A program made the position numbers and the translations under genes. This document shows positions 18,315-28,581 of a stretch of 64,000 nt of DNA, piece after piece (the first letter of the stretch is position 1; every line of letters starts with the position of its first letter). The notes under the pieces were generated by a model. The model did no database searches. It saw only the letters and a list, made by a program, of their open reading frames with translations, and was not told the DNA's origin. The stretch is from NCBI GenBank assembly GCA_964388965.1, contig CAYMCP010000001.1:25742-89741 (forward strand). Reading direction: 5' to 3'. The DNA is from Albibeggiatoa sp964388965 (GTDB taxonomy: Bacteria; Pseudomonadota; Gammaproteobacteria; Beggiatoales; Beggiatoaceae).

Positions 18315-18902
18315 CTATACAAATTCTGGATATTCAATAATGTAAAATCCAAGCAAAGCATTCAATAAAGCCATTTTTTTAAACTTTTTAATATCGGTGG
18401 CATAAATATGGGCGGGTATAATTTCACGTACTGCTAACAAACGTGCTCGCGTCGTACCTTGCAATAAAGGCTTTTCTGGTGTCAGCCAATGCTGCCCATC
18501 CCAACAAGCTAAATTAGCCATACTAGAATCAGTAACTAATTGATTTTTTAAGATAATAATATCATCTGCTTGCTGTTTTTGTGCGCTTAAAAGATTAATT
18601 TCTGTACGGTCGGCATATTTAAATGAATAATCTATATCATCAGCCGTAATTAATCTAAAACTTTTAAATCGCGGGATTTGATGTGGGATAAATTCAACTT
18701 GTTCAATCTGTTGCCGATATAATACTCGACAGCGATAAATGCCTTTTGGTGGAGCGCGTCTGAACAACGTTGATAAATCTAGTTGTTGTTCTGCATCAAA
18801 TAATTGCAAACGAGCTTGATTAAAACGCTGTTGATGCCACACTAAATTTTGTGGCTTTCCGTCAACACATCTAATTGTCTCTAATAACTGTTGCATCACC
18901 AA
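18315..18902 (-). CDS. Class IV aminotransferase-fold PLP enzyme (PabC/IlvE-like)
   Basis: The 195-residue protein has the features of fold-type IV PLP enzymes: the FKYADR segment with the probable PLP-binding lysine, a DIIILKNQLVTDSSMANL segment that contacts the cofactor phosphate, and GTTRARLL near the C terminus. It is shorter than branched-chain aminotransferases (about 300 residues) and also shorter than typical aminodeoxychorismate lyase (about 270), so part of the small domain is reduced. Related short proteins are usually listed only as aminotransferase class IV family. A folate-type PabC role is possible but not shown, because no pab gene is adjacent. Either of two ATGs six bases apart may be the start; the first has TAGGAT before it. 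Confidence 0.75.
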   Translation of the reverse strand: MVMQQLLETIRCVDGKPQNLVWHQQRFNQARLQLFDAEQQLDLSTLFRRAPPKGIYRCRVLYRQQIEQVEFIPHQIPRFKSFRLITADDIDYSFKYADRTEINLLSAQKQQADDIIILKNQLVTDSSMANLACWDGQHWLTPEKPLLQGTTRARLLAVREIIPAHIYATDIKKFKKMALLNALLGFYIIEYPEFV

Positions 18903-19123
18903 TCCTATCTAATTTAACTACTTATTTTTTAAATTAAAAATCATAATAAATTTATTTTATTTGGTTATAAAAGGAATTTCTTTGCTACTCATAGCAATAC
19001 CAAAGAGAATGCTCTGTTCTAGTGGATAAATAGCTACCATCATAACCAAACGGATTTGATTTAGGTCAGCCTCGTCCAACTGCAAAAATGCTTAAAAAAA
19101 TATCAAATTCGAGGAGGTCACAC

Positions 19124-19354
19124 ATGAGTAAACATATTAATCACGCACTGGTACCTGCTATTCTTTGGGGTATTATGAGTGTCGTCCTATACGCAGCACT
19201 ATATTATTTTGAACAGCCAATCCTAGAAGCCTCAGCTAAAGGTGGTTGGTATTTTATCGTACCTGTTGTCATTGCGTTCATTTTCTCAGGCGTGCATGGT
19301 AATTTTACTGGTTACTTCTGGGAATCTTTGGGTGTTAGAGCTAAGAAAAAATAG
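19124..19354 (+). CDS. Small two-span membrane protein upstream of the TSUP fusion
   Basis: From ATG 19124, which has a GAGGAGG ribosome site seven bases before it, the protein is 76 residues with two hydrophobic segments (about 9-27 and 41-59) and a basic C-terminal tail (RAKKK). An upstream in-frame ATG at 19088 would add a charged, unrelated leader and has no ribosome site. It ends 11 bases before the TauE/SafE-UspA gene, which has its own AGGAGG site, so the two are surely co-expressed. It could be a small accessory subunit of that transporter. No family was recognised and the function is unknown. Confidence 0.8.
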   Translation: MSKHINHALVPAILWGIMSVVLYAALYYFEQPILEASAKGGWYFIVPVVIAFIFSGVHGNFTGYFWESLGVRAKKK

Positions 19355-19365
19355 GAGGAAGCAGC

Positions 19366-21276
19366 ATGGAAATATCATTTTTAGAACTCACCCTCAATAA
19401 CGTTGCTTTCTTATTTATCGTTGGTTTTATTGGTGGCTTAGTGAGTGGTTTTATAGGCTCTGGCGGTGCATTCGTCTTAACACCTTCAATGATGAGTATG
19501 GGCGTACCAGCTATTATGGCGGTTGCCAGTAATATGTGTCACAAATTTCCTAAAGCCCTAGTTGGCTCTATCAAACGTGCTCGTTACGGTCAAGTAGATG
19601 TCAAACTTGGTATTATCATGGGAATTTCCGCCGAAGCGGGCGTACTGTATGGAGCGCATTTACAAAAATATATTCAACATCAATTTGGACAAGATGGCTC
19701 TAATTTATACGTTTCATTTGTATTCGTGGTCGTATTAGCGATTGTTGGCACCTACGTTTTAGTTGATGCGTGGAAATTGTACAATTCAAGCGCACAAGAA
19801 GAGAAAAAAACAAAAATTGCTCAATGGGTACAATCCGTTAATATTCCCGGTACCATGATGTATTTCAGCGCATTAAACGCACGTATTTCAATTTTATTTA
19901 CCATCCCACTGGGTTTTGCTACTGGCTTGCTTGCAGCGACAATTGCAGTTGGTGGTTTTATTGGCGTACCTGCGATGATGTACATTTTAGGTGCACCGGG
20001 ACTGGTTGCATCAGCGACTGAATTGGTTATTGCTTTTATCATGGGCTTTGGTGGCACGATTAAATATGCCCTAGATGGTTATGTGGATATTCGTTTAGCG
20101 ATGATTATTCTGGCAGGTTCACTATTTGGTGTGCAATTAGGTGCGATTGGTACAACCTATGTAAAAGATTATATGGTTAAAGTTGTCATGGGCGTGATTA
20201 TGATTTTAGTATTACTTAGTCGCGGCTTTATGATTCCTGTTTACCTGAGCAATATGGGCTACATTAATCCTATTACCGACGGCACAAGCAATATTTTATC
20301 TACCATCAGTTTTGCCTTATTGGTATTCGCTTTAGCCAGCGGTGGATTTATTATTCTTTACGCACTATTTCATGGTTTCCGTATTGAAGCCAAACGGCGT
20401 GAGGCAGAAGACGAAACAATTGCAGAACCTGTTGCAATGCAATTATCACCAACGGGTCGTTTTGAACGCATCATGTTAGTTACCGATGGCTCTGAATTTA
20501 GTAGCGGTGCTGAACGTGAAGCAGTTGAATTAGCTAAGAAAGCAAATAGTCAGTTATTTATTACTTCTGTGATCGCAGTTGATTCAGATTATGAATTACT
20601 CGCGCCTCAATTACTAGAAAAACAAACGGCACAAGCTCAATCGGTTCTGGATAAAATTAAACAAATTGCGGATACAGCAGGTGTAAACTGTGAAACTGTG
20701 TTACGTCAAGGCGCGGAAGTATATGAAGAAATCGTTGAAGTTGCGGAACAAAAACGTATTGATCTTATCATTATGGGTCGGCGTGGCAAGAGTGGTTTAA
20801 TGCGTTTAATGATGGGTAGTACAACTGCTCGCGTCATTGGTCATACGAGCTGCAATGTCTTAGTCACACCGCGCGCGGCTAATGTTGTTGGTCAAAATAT
20901 GATGCTGGCAGTTGATGGTTCTCGTTACGGAGATATTGCGGCGACGACTGCGACAAATTTAGCCAAATACTTGAATGCAAAAGTAACTGTTGTTTCTGCT
21001 ATTGAGGGCGATTACAGTGATAGACATCGTAATGAAACGAAAGAAATTGTTGATCGTGTTGTTGAATTGATGAGAAAAGAAGGCGTGAAAGCAACAGGTG
21101 AAGTTTTGCTTGGTGCACCGGCTTCAAGCATTGTAGATGCTGCAAAAGATAAAGGTATAGAACTTATTGTTATGGGCAGTCACGGACGCACTGGTTTAGA
21201 AAAAGTCTTAATGGGTAGTGTGTCAGATCGTGTAATTGGTCATGCACCTTGTGCGGTATTCGTTGCAAGAGGCTGA
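19366..21276 (+). CDS. TSUP (TauE/SafE) membrane permease fused to two UspA domains
   Basis: Residues about 1-345 are a TauE/SafE-type permease with roughly eight membrane segments and the two family repeats seen as GGLVSGFIGSGGAFVLTP and FATGLLAATIAVGGFIGVP. Such proteins move sulfite, sulfoacetate or other sulfur/organic anions across the inner membrane. Residues about 366-500 and 511-636 are two tandem universal stress protein domains. Each carries the nucleotide-binding G-x2-G-x9-G-S pattern (GRRGKSGLMRLMMGS and GSHGRTGLEKVLMGS), so they should bind ATP. The fusion suggests that transport is gated by nucleotide or energy status. In this organism, which has soxXA, a sulfur anion substrate is plausible but inferred. 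A 76-residue membrane protein precedes it. Confidence 0.9.
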   Translation: MEISFLELTLNNVAFLFIVGFIGGLVSGFIGSGGAFVLTPSMMSMGVPAIMAVASNMCHKFPKALVGSIKRARYGQVDVKLGIIMGISAEAGVLYGAHLQKYIQHQFGQDGSNLYVSFVFVVVLAIVGTYVLVDAWKLYNSSAQEEKKTKIAQWVQSVNIPGTMMYFSALNARISILFTIPLGFATGLLAATIAVGGFIGVPAMMYILGAPGLVASATELVIAFIMGFGGTIKYALDGYVDIRLAMIILAGSLFGVQLGAIGTTYVKDYMVKVVMGVIMILVLLSRGFMIPVYLSNMGYINPITDGTSNILSTISFALLVFALASGGFIILYALFHGFRIEAKRREAEDETIAEPVAMQLSPTGRFERIMLVTDGSEFSSGAEREAVELAKKANSQLFITSVIAVDSDYELLAPQLLEKQTAQAQSVLDKIKQIADTAGVNCETVLRQGAEVYEEIVEVAEQKRIDLIIMGRRGKSGLMRLMMGSTTARVIGHTSCNVLVTPRAANVVGQNMMLAVDGSRYGDIAATTATNLAKYLNAKVTVVSAIEGDYSDRHRNETKEIVDRVVELMRKEGVKATGEVLLGAPASSIVDAAKDKGIELIVMGSHGRTGLEKVLMGSVSDRVIGHAPCAVFVARG

Positions 21277-21297
21277 TCTATGAGCGCGTAAAAATTG

Positions 21298-21422
21298 TAG
21301 GCGTTACGCAGTTCATACGAAAATTTTACTCTATATTGACTAGTGACGACGCACCGCGTCGTCATGCCACAGGACGCACCAGCGTCCTACGACATTCATG
21401 AAATTTAAAATGAGAATTGCTG
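21298..21422. repeat. MITE-like end plus two GACGC hairpins
   Basis: The left part (21298-21335) is one copy of the TAGGCGTTACGCAGTTCA-type end followed by AAAATTTTACTCTAT. Then come two perfect hairpins: arms TGACGACGC/GCGTCGTCA around ACC (21344-21364) and arms AGGACGC/GCGTCCT around ACCA (21371-21388). The right part contains a TTTAAAATGAGAATTGCTG block also found at 59068-59086. It fills most of the gap between convergent genes and may terminate both. Confidence 0.75.
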
Positions 21423-21483
21423 CATGGCATGTACGAATAAGAATAACGAGAACAAACTTATTTCGTTAAAAATAAATAATTTA

Positions 21484-22158
21484 TCATGTTATCGGCTTAT
21501 CGTCTAATGTTGTATCAATTGTCATGTCAATATCGGTGAATGTTCCTGCGGTCTCAATCTCATCTATCATTACCTCATTTTCATCATTTTCATCAAGCGG
21601 TATCTGCGCTAAATCTAACTCATCTAATTCTTCCATATCTTTCAATTTATTTAATGATGGTAAAGCATTTAAGGTTTTTAAATTAAAATGATCTAAAAAA
21701 TGTCGAGTCGTACCGTATAATGCAGGTCGTCCGGGCGTATCTTTATGCGCTAGTACACGAACCCATTGGTAATCTAATAATGTTTTCATGATTTGCGTAC
21801 TAACGCTTACGCCGCGAATAGATTCAATTTCAGTACGGGTAATCGGTTGACGATAAGCAATAATCGCTAATGTTTCCATTAATGCCCGTGATTGACGAGT
21901 TTGGCGTTTTGGATAAAGTTGTTTTACCCATTGAGTGAGTGCCGGTTTAACCTGAAATCGATAACCACTTGCGACTTGAACTAATTCAATACCACGATTT
22001 TGTGCCTCTTCGGCTAATGCTTTTAAACAAGCACGGATTTCGCTACGTGCTGGCTGCTCGGTCTCTGGAAATAAACCTAAAAAATGATCAATGGTCAGCG
22101 GACGATTTGCAGCGAATAACGCAGCTTCAATGATATTTTTTAATTTTTGTTCAGTCAT
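21484..22158 (-). CDS. scpB: Segregation and condensation protein B
   Basis: The 224-residue protein matches ScpB: an N-terminal KNIIEAALFAANRPLT helix, two winged-helix domains with GIELVQVASGYRFQ and ALMETLAIIAYRQPITRTEIESIRGV, and GRPALYGTT near residue 145. ScpB dimers bind ScpA and the SMC ATPase to build the condensin complex on the chromosome. The C-terminal 50 residues are acidic and low-complexity (many Asp, Glu and Ile), longer than in many relatives. It lies 24 bases after pheS on the same strand. Its usual partner scpA is not next to it. Confidence 0.95.
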   Translation of the reverse strand: MTEQKLKNIIEAALFAANRPLTIDHFLGLFPETEQPARSEIRACLKALAEEAQNRGIELVQVASGYRFQVKPALTQWVKQLYPKRQTRQSRALMETLAIIAYRQPITRTEIESIRGVSVSTQIMKTLLDYQWVRVLAHKDTPGRPALYGTTRHFLDHFNLKTLNALPSLNKLKDMEELDELDLAQIPLDENDENEVMIDEIETAGTFTDIDMTIDTTLDDKPIT

Positions 22159-22182
22159 GATTTTCGATTATATCCAATTTTT

Positions 22183-23196
<1,014 letters not shown>

Positions 23197-23398
23197 TTAA
23201 GGGTGGACCATATTATCATACTGATTTTGAAAACTGTTACATGCAATTGTAAAAAAATACGCTTGAAAGTGGTAACATGAGATCACTTTGCTATTTTTGA
23301 TTTTTCAGGACTGGCAGTCCACAGACTTATAAAATTTCATGCGGAATCCACGCTATTTTGAACAGCGAATAAAAATCGCAAATTTTCGCCTAAATTCC

Positions 23399-23404
23399 TA
23401 TAAT
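23399..23404 (+). promoter_or_regulatory. Putative -10 element before the glycosyltransferase gene
   Basis: TATAAT lies 29 bases before the ATG at 23434. No convincing -35 hexamer is seen at the expected spacing. An AAAGGA ribosome site lies close to the start codon. Confidence 0.4.
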
Positions 23405-23433
23405 ACGACAATAGTGGATTAAAAGGACACATT

Positions 23434-26400
23434 ATGCAAAAAGCTCAAATCTATCGCCATCGCCAACCTATCCCAACGCCGCGCATTGGCATTATTATTC
23501 GCACTAAGGATCGACCGCATTTATTAAAACGTAGTCTTGCAAGTCTTGCTGAACAAAAACGCCTACCTGATGAAGTAATTATTATTAACGATGGTGGTGA
23601 AAATATCGAAGCAGGTCTTAGCGAATTTACTCATTTAAATATTCGCTTAATAGATAGTGAAGTGAATCAAGGTCGTGCGCGTTCTGGTAATTTAGGTGTT
23701 GATGCTTGTCGTTGTGATTTTATTGGTTTTTTAGATGATGATGATCGTTATTTACCAGACCATTTGCAACGTTTGGAAAAGACTATTATCCATTTTGATG
23801 CCAAAGTCGTTTATTCCGGATGTCTTTTATTACAACGAGATATGCTAGGCGATACTGTCACTTTACGAGAACAACCAATTGGGCAATATAACGATAGTTT
23901 TGATCCACAACGTTTACAATATGAAAATTATATTCCTTTGATTAATATATTAATTAAGCGAGATTTATGGGATAAATTACAAGGTTTTGATGAGAATTTT
24001 GAAATATTTGAAGATTGGGATATGTTATTGCGTTTATCCCAACTAACTCGTTTTTATCATGTCAATAAGATTACTACTGAATATGCGGTATGGGGAAGTG
24101 AGCAGGTTACTCGTGCTAGTGACAGTACACGCTGGGAACGTGCTTATCGCCGATTTTTACAAAAGCATCTAATTCAACTTTCTGAAGATAAAAAACTAGA
24201 TTTATTAACCCGTTATTGGATGGTGAGTCAACAGCAACGCGGCATAAATCAAGAGCGGGATACAGAAATTACTGCATTACAAGCTGATTTACTGCGTAAA
24301 CAGCAACAATATGATCAATTGTGTCACGATACCGAGCAGGAGAAAAAACAATTAGCTGAAAAGCAAACGCAGTACAATGAATTACAACGTGCACTTCAGC
24401 AAGCACAGCAGACCGCGACCGAACAGGCGAAAAGTGCAGAACAACGTTACATTGAATTGCAAAAACAGCAGCAAAGTCAATTGGATAAATACGAAAGCCA
24501 GCTAGAACAGCGCGAAAAACAATACACTGAGTTGAAACAAAAATATGAAAAATTAAATCTTCATTATGATGAGTTAGAAAAAGATTTTGAAATCTACCAA
24601 GACGGACAACAACAAGCTTATGATGAACTGTTAAATCAGGCGCGACAATATCAACAACGCGCCACAGAAGCAGAACAGGCTTTAGCTGAATTGAGTAGAC
24701 AATTGCGTGTTGGTATGGGCAAAACAATTACTTATTTACCGACGGCTTATCAATTAGCAAACGATACCAGCGGCATATTAGCTGATGTAAATCGGGTATT
24801 AGATTGGACGCGCCGCAAAATACAACAGGCTACGGATTTAGAAAATCATACACGTTGTAAACAACATTCGATTTTGGACAGTTTTCAAGTTTTAAAACAT
24901 CAATTACGGGAATTGGCTGAATTGATGGGACGTTCTCGTTGGTGGCAGGTGCGGCGTTATATTGGCTCGTTAGATCAAATTGAGCAGAATTTAGATCAAA
25001 TACTTGCACAAACGCATAGACAGTTTGATGAGCCACAATATTTTGTCGAGCAACTCGGTTTTGCCTACTTAGAGCCAGCGTTACCAGAGCAAGCTTTACC
25101 GCCAGCTCGCCCAATTTCGACGTTATATCCGATTTACACTACAATTTCCGGTAATGATGAGCAATCCGAAATAATGGAAACTGTACCGAATACAGGTGAT
25201 ACACCATTTTTATTAGATACAGCCGATGATGTACTTGTTTTTACAACTCATGCAACTTTAGATGATTTTTATCGTATAGACGTGATGTGTGGGACACGAT
25301 TACGCGCTAATGCTTGCCATATTCGGGTTATTATTCGTGAATTGGACACTAAGGTGGTGGTGCGCGTGGTAACGTCGAGTGCAATGAATATGTTTGACAA
25401 TCGTTTTTATCCTATCCGTTTCGCGCCTATTCCTAACTCTGCTGGCAAAACTTATCAGATTGAAATCGATTCACCGAATGCGCGTCCAGAGGCAGGTATT
25501 GCAATTTGGTGTTTACATAAAACCATCGTCACGTCCGCACAGCAAGTCCCGGATCACATTGCACAGCGTTCTCCGCAAACTTTACCTGCTTGGGTACAAC
25601 AAAGTATTTTGAGTTTACCGCTGACTCATCTAAATCCGACTGATCCAACACATTTATTTATCGTTAAAGGCGTACAGTGGGATACACCGCTAGTAAAATT
25701 ACATAGTTATCTATTACGTCTAAGCGAAATGTTACAACATGTTGATACTGATGGTTTGATTGTGCTATGTGGCGATGTGCATTGGGATATAAAACAATAT
25801 TATACCCCTGTTCCACTCGTTTATATTCCGCAAACAGATTTACATTCAATGCTCGTATATGGGCAGCAGTGCACGCAAGCAGGCTATGTATGGTTATGCG
25901 ATATAGAGGCACAGCCTCAAGTAGACGCGATTGCACAAATGTCAGCCGTTTTTAACGATCAGGATGCAGAAAAATTAGCTGTAATTATACCAATGGAGGT
26001 ATATGGCGATCATATTCGTGCTGCTTATGCAACCATTTTACGTGATGGTATTTTGTATCCTTCGGCGGATAATGCTCCAGCTAATCATTTTTATCATGGT
26101 TATCGCCGCACAGTTGATGCAACAGCAACAGAATTATTGATTTTTAAACAAACAACGTTAGCAAAAGTGGAATTAGGTGTATTGCCAGCTTACCATTTGC
26201 CGATTTATCAATTGACTGATTTATTGTGGCAATTAAAAGAAAAAGGATTTCATACCATTTATGAATCTGCATTGCGTTTAGTCCATCACGCAGCTAAACC
26301 GAGTGCAGAGCAAGCATTGTATGAGCGGGATTGCCGTTATTTTTATAATCGGTGGCGCGATGATTTATTTAATATTATATTATCGTTAAATTCACATTTA

Positions 26401-27498
26401 AACGTGATGTTGAATCCGACAGCAAAACCAATGGTATTGGTCATTGATGCGACTTTGCCCACATTTGACCAAGATTCCGGTTCGTTACGCATGTATACGA
26501 TGCTGAAAATTTGGACTGAAATAGGTTTTAGAATAACTTTTTATCCCGATAATATGGACGGTTGTTTTAAATATCGTCATGCTTTGGAGGCATTAGGGAT
26601 TGAGGTGGCTTATGGTGGTTATGGTATTCAAGATGTTTTGTCATTCCGCCATTTCGATTACGCTATGATATGTCGGGTAGAAGTCGGACAACGCTATATT
26701 CCGCACATTCGCACCGTGTCGCCAAATACGAAAATTTTATACGATACGGTTGATATTCATTACATTCGTGAGGCGCGACAGGCAGAAATTGAAAATTGTC
26801 AACAACTCGCTCAAAAATCATTAAAAACCAAGCAAAAAGAATTGGCAAATTGTATATTAGCGGATCGGGTGTTAGTGGTAACGGATGCTGATGGTAAACA
26901 TTTACAGCAAGAAATAGCCAATTTAGATTATCTCGTATTGCCGAATGTCCACACGCATCAAACTTTATCTAGTGTTAGTTTTGAGGAGCGTGAAGGTTTA
27001 GTATTTATTGGTAATTATAATCATCAGCCAAATGAAGATGCAGTATTTTATTTTGTGCAGAATGTCTTACCTAAGGTGCATGAAAAATTACCGGATGTGA
27101 AATTCTATGTCGTTGGTAGCAATATGAAAAACAGCATGAAAGCATTAGCAAATGAGCATGTTAAAATTGTGGGCTGGGTGGACGATGTTGCACCAGAATT
27201 TGAAAAGCGGCGCGTTTTTGTGTCGTATTTACGTTACGGCGCGGGCATGAAAGGCAAAATTGGGCAAGCGTTATCGTTGGGTTTACCCGTCGTGTGTACA
27301 CCTATTAGTGCAGAAGGGATGGGTTTGCGAGATGCTGAAACAGCACTATTAGCCGATGATACAAAAAGTTTTGCAGAGCAAATTTGTCGTTTATACCAAG
27401 ATAAAGCATTATGGGAGCGATTAGCCAAAGAAGGTTATGATTATATCGAGCGTACTTACGGTGAAACTGCGATGCGCGAAAAATTAGCCCAATTGTAG
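23434..27498 (+). CDS. Large bifunctional glycosyltransferase (GT2 - coiled coil - GT4)
   Basis: The 1354-residue protein starts with a GT-A family 2 domain (about 16-270): IGIIIRTKDRPHLLKRSLASL, a VIIINDGG segment and an acidic DDDD cluster at residues 101-104 that would bind the nucleotide-sugar metal. A long Gln/Glu-rich coiled coil follows (about 275-430). The middle part is of unknown fold. The C terminus (about 985-1354) is a GT-B type domain of the GT4 kind, with VFIGNYNHQPNEDAVFYF, DVKFYVVGS, VKIVGWV and a GKIGQALSLGLPVVCTPISAEGM donor site. It is probably a cytoplasmic enzyme that makes a surface polysaccharide or glycan. An acyltransferase-like gene follows 111 bases on. Acceptor and sugars are unknown. 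Confidence 0.88.
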   Translation: MQKAQIYRHRQPIPTPRIGIIIRTKDRPHLLKRSLASLAEQKRLPDEVIIINDGGENIEAGLSEFTHLNIRLIDSEVNQGRARSGNLGVDACRCDFIGFLDDDDRYLPDHLQRLEKTIIHFDAKVVYSGCLLLQRDMLGDTVTLREQPIGQYNDSFDPQRLQYENYIPLINILIKRDLWDKLQGFDENFEIFEDWDMLLRLSQLTRFYHVNKITTEYAVWGSEQVTRASDSTRWERAYRRFLQKHLIQLSEDKKLDLLTRYWMVSQQQRGINQERDTEITALQADLLRKQQQYDQLCHDTEQEKKQLAEKQTQYNELQRALQQAQQTATEQAKSAEQRYIELQKQQQSQLDKYESQLEQREKQYTELKQKYEKLNLHYDELEKDFEIYQDGQQQAYDELLNQARQYQQRATEAEQALAELSRQLRVGMGKTITYLPTAYQLANDTSGILADVNRVLDWTRRKIQQATDLENHTRCKQHSILDSFQVLKHQLRELAELMGRSRWWQVRRYIGSLDQIEQNLDQILAQTHRQFDEPQYFVEQLGFAYLEPALPEQALPPARPISTLYPIYTTISGNDEQSEIMETVPNTGDTPFLLDTADDVLVFTTHATLDDFYRIDVMCGTRLRANACHIRVIIRELDTKVVVRVVTSSAMNMFDNRFYPIRFAPIPNSAGKTYQIEIDSPNARPEAGIAIWCLHKTIVTSAQQVPDHIAQRSPQTLPAWVQQSILSLPLTHLNPTDPTHLFIVKGVQWDTPLVKLHSYLLRLSEMLQHVDTDGLIVLCGDVHWDIKQYYTPVPLVYIPQTDLHSMLVYGQQCTQAGYVWLCDIEAQPQVDAIAQMSAVFNDQDAEKLAVIIPMEVYGDHIRAAYATILRDGILYPSADNAPANHFYHGYRRTVDATATELLIFKQTTLAKVELGVLPAYHLPIYQLTDLLWQLKEKGFHTIYESALRLVHHAAKPSAEQALYERDCRYFYNRWRDDLFNIILSLNSHLNVMLNPTAKPMVLVIDATLPTFDQDSGSLRMYTMLKIWTEIGFRITFYPDNMDGCFKYRHALEALGIEVAYGGYGIQDVLSFRHFDYAMICRVEVGQRYIPHIRTVSPNTKILYDTVDIHYIREARQAEIENCQQLAQKSLKTKQKELANCILADRVLVVTDADGKHLQQEIANLDYLVLPNVHTHQTLSSVSFEEREGLVFIGNYNHQPNEDAVFYFVQNVLPKVHEKLPDVKFYVVGSNMKNSMKALANEHVKIVGWVDDVAPEFEKRRVFVSYLRYGAGMKGKIGQALSLGLPVVCTPISAEGMGLRDAETALLADDTKSFAEQICRLYQDKALWERLAKEGYDYIERTYGETAMREKLAQL

Positions 27499-27511
27499 AT
27501 TTTCCACTGTA

Positions 27512-27535
27512 GAAACAAAATAACCTCTTTGTTTC
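27512..27535. terminator. Hairpin after the glycosyltransferase gene
   Basis: GAAACAAA and TTTGTTTC form a perfect eight-pair stem around an eight-base loop, 13 bases after the stop codon. There is no following T-run, so this is a weak terminator candidate. Confidence 0.4.
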
Positions 27536-27609
27536 AGAAAATATAAAGTTTATTGGTTTTGTGCCGCGCTAATTGTTTTTTAACAGACTGATGATATTGA
27601 TATTTATTT

Positions 27610-28497
27610 ATGGATACTATTCGTTACGGACAACAATATGCTCAATTTTTACATCGTTTGAGCTGGATCGCAAAGCTCAGACCACTTAGTTTGACTTATC
27701 AATTAGCTGTGTTGGCGGCACATTATCAAAGCCCGCATCTTGGCAACGAACAACAAGTAAAACAAAACATTACAAATTGTTTAGGCGAATCGTTTGCTAA
27801 GACAGGCTGGCAACAGTTCATACGTCATACGGGTGTATCGAATTGCAACATTTTTCAAATACGCCATATTTCGCAACAATGGTTAAAACAACATATTATC
27901 ATCGCTGGTAATTGGGATTTTTACCAACCGACTGAGAAAGCAACTGTTTTTATGACTTATCATAATCACCATCCTTTTTTATTTACAGTCAGTATTAGCA
28001 TGTTAGGACGACTAATTCGCACTTTAGCGATGAATCCAAAAGACAGCGCGGTTTATCCCTATTTGGCAGAAATTTATGATCAATATTTTATTGATTGTGA
28101 GGCACATTATCACGGTGGAAATTTTGTACTCGTAGATGCAAATACGCCTTTAGCTGCAACGCGATCCGTCGCTAAAACACTTAAAAATAAACAAATTATC
28201 ATTACGCTAAATGATATATTTAATCCTTATGCAGAAAAGCGTAGTTTAGATATAGCATTTTACGGACATAAATTGACTTGTCCTACTGGTGTGGTTGAAA
28301 TGGCACTGCGACATGATGTTGATTTTGTTGCGGGTTGGGTGCGTTGGATTGGTGGCGATAAATTTAAATTAGAATTATATTCACTTGATGCCAGTCAGGG
28401 TTTAGAAGGCATTATGCAACAGTATATTGATTATTTACAATTAATGATTAAACAAGATGCAGGCTTGTGGGAAGGATGGAAATTTTTTGAATTTTAG
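27610..28497 (+). CDS. Lysophospholipid/lipid A acyltransferase-like protein (weak)
   Basis: The 295-residue protein has the general layout of LpxL/HtrB-type acyltransferases: a helical N-terminal half, then a core with TYHNHHPFLFT at the place of the catalytic HxxxxD/E box, a KNKQIIITLND strand-turn, and a SLDIAFYGHKLTCPTGVVEMALRHDVDFV segment that resembles the acceptor-side region with its conserved P-x-G. The typical acidic residue five after the catalytic histidine is not seen and there is no clear N-terminal membrane helix. Activity and substrate are therefore uncertain. It may act with the upstream glycosyltransferase in making a lipid-linked glycan. That is inference from position only. 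Confidence 0.5.
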   Translation: MDTIRYGQQYAQFLHRLSWIAKLRPLSLTYQLAVLAAHYQSPHLGNEQQVKQNITNCLGESFAKTGWQQFIRHTGVSNCNIFQIRHISQQWLKQHIIIAGNWDFYQPTEKATVFMTYHNHHPFLFTVSISMLGRLIRTLAMNPKDSAVYPYLAEIYDQYFIDCEAHYHGGNFVLVDANTPLAATRSVAKTLKNKQIIITLNDIFNPYAEKRSLDIAFYGHKLTCPTGVVEMALRHDVDFVAGWVRWIGGDKFKLELYSLDASQGLEGIMQQYIDYLQLMIKQDAGLWEGWKFFEF

Positions 28498-28581
28498 CAA
28501 GCATCGAGTGGCTATTTTAGCTTAGTCTAATACTTGAATCAAAACAACTATACTTTTTATGGATATTTGGGGAGATACGCG

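Noticed and set aside
28498..28581. Cobalamin riboswitch before the TonB receptor
   Set aside because: The gap is too short for the element and its conserved box is absent.
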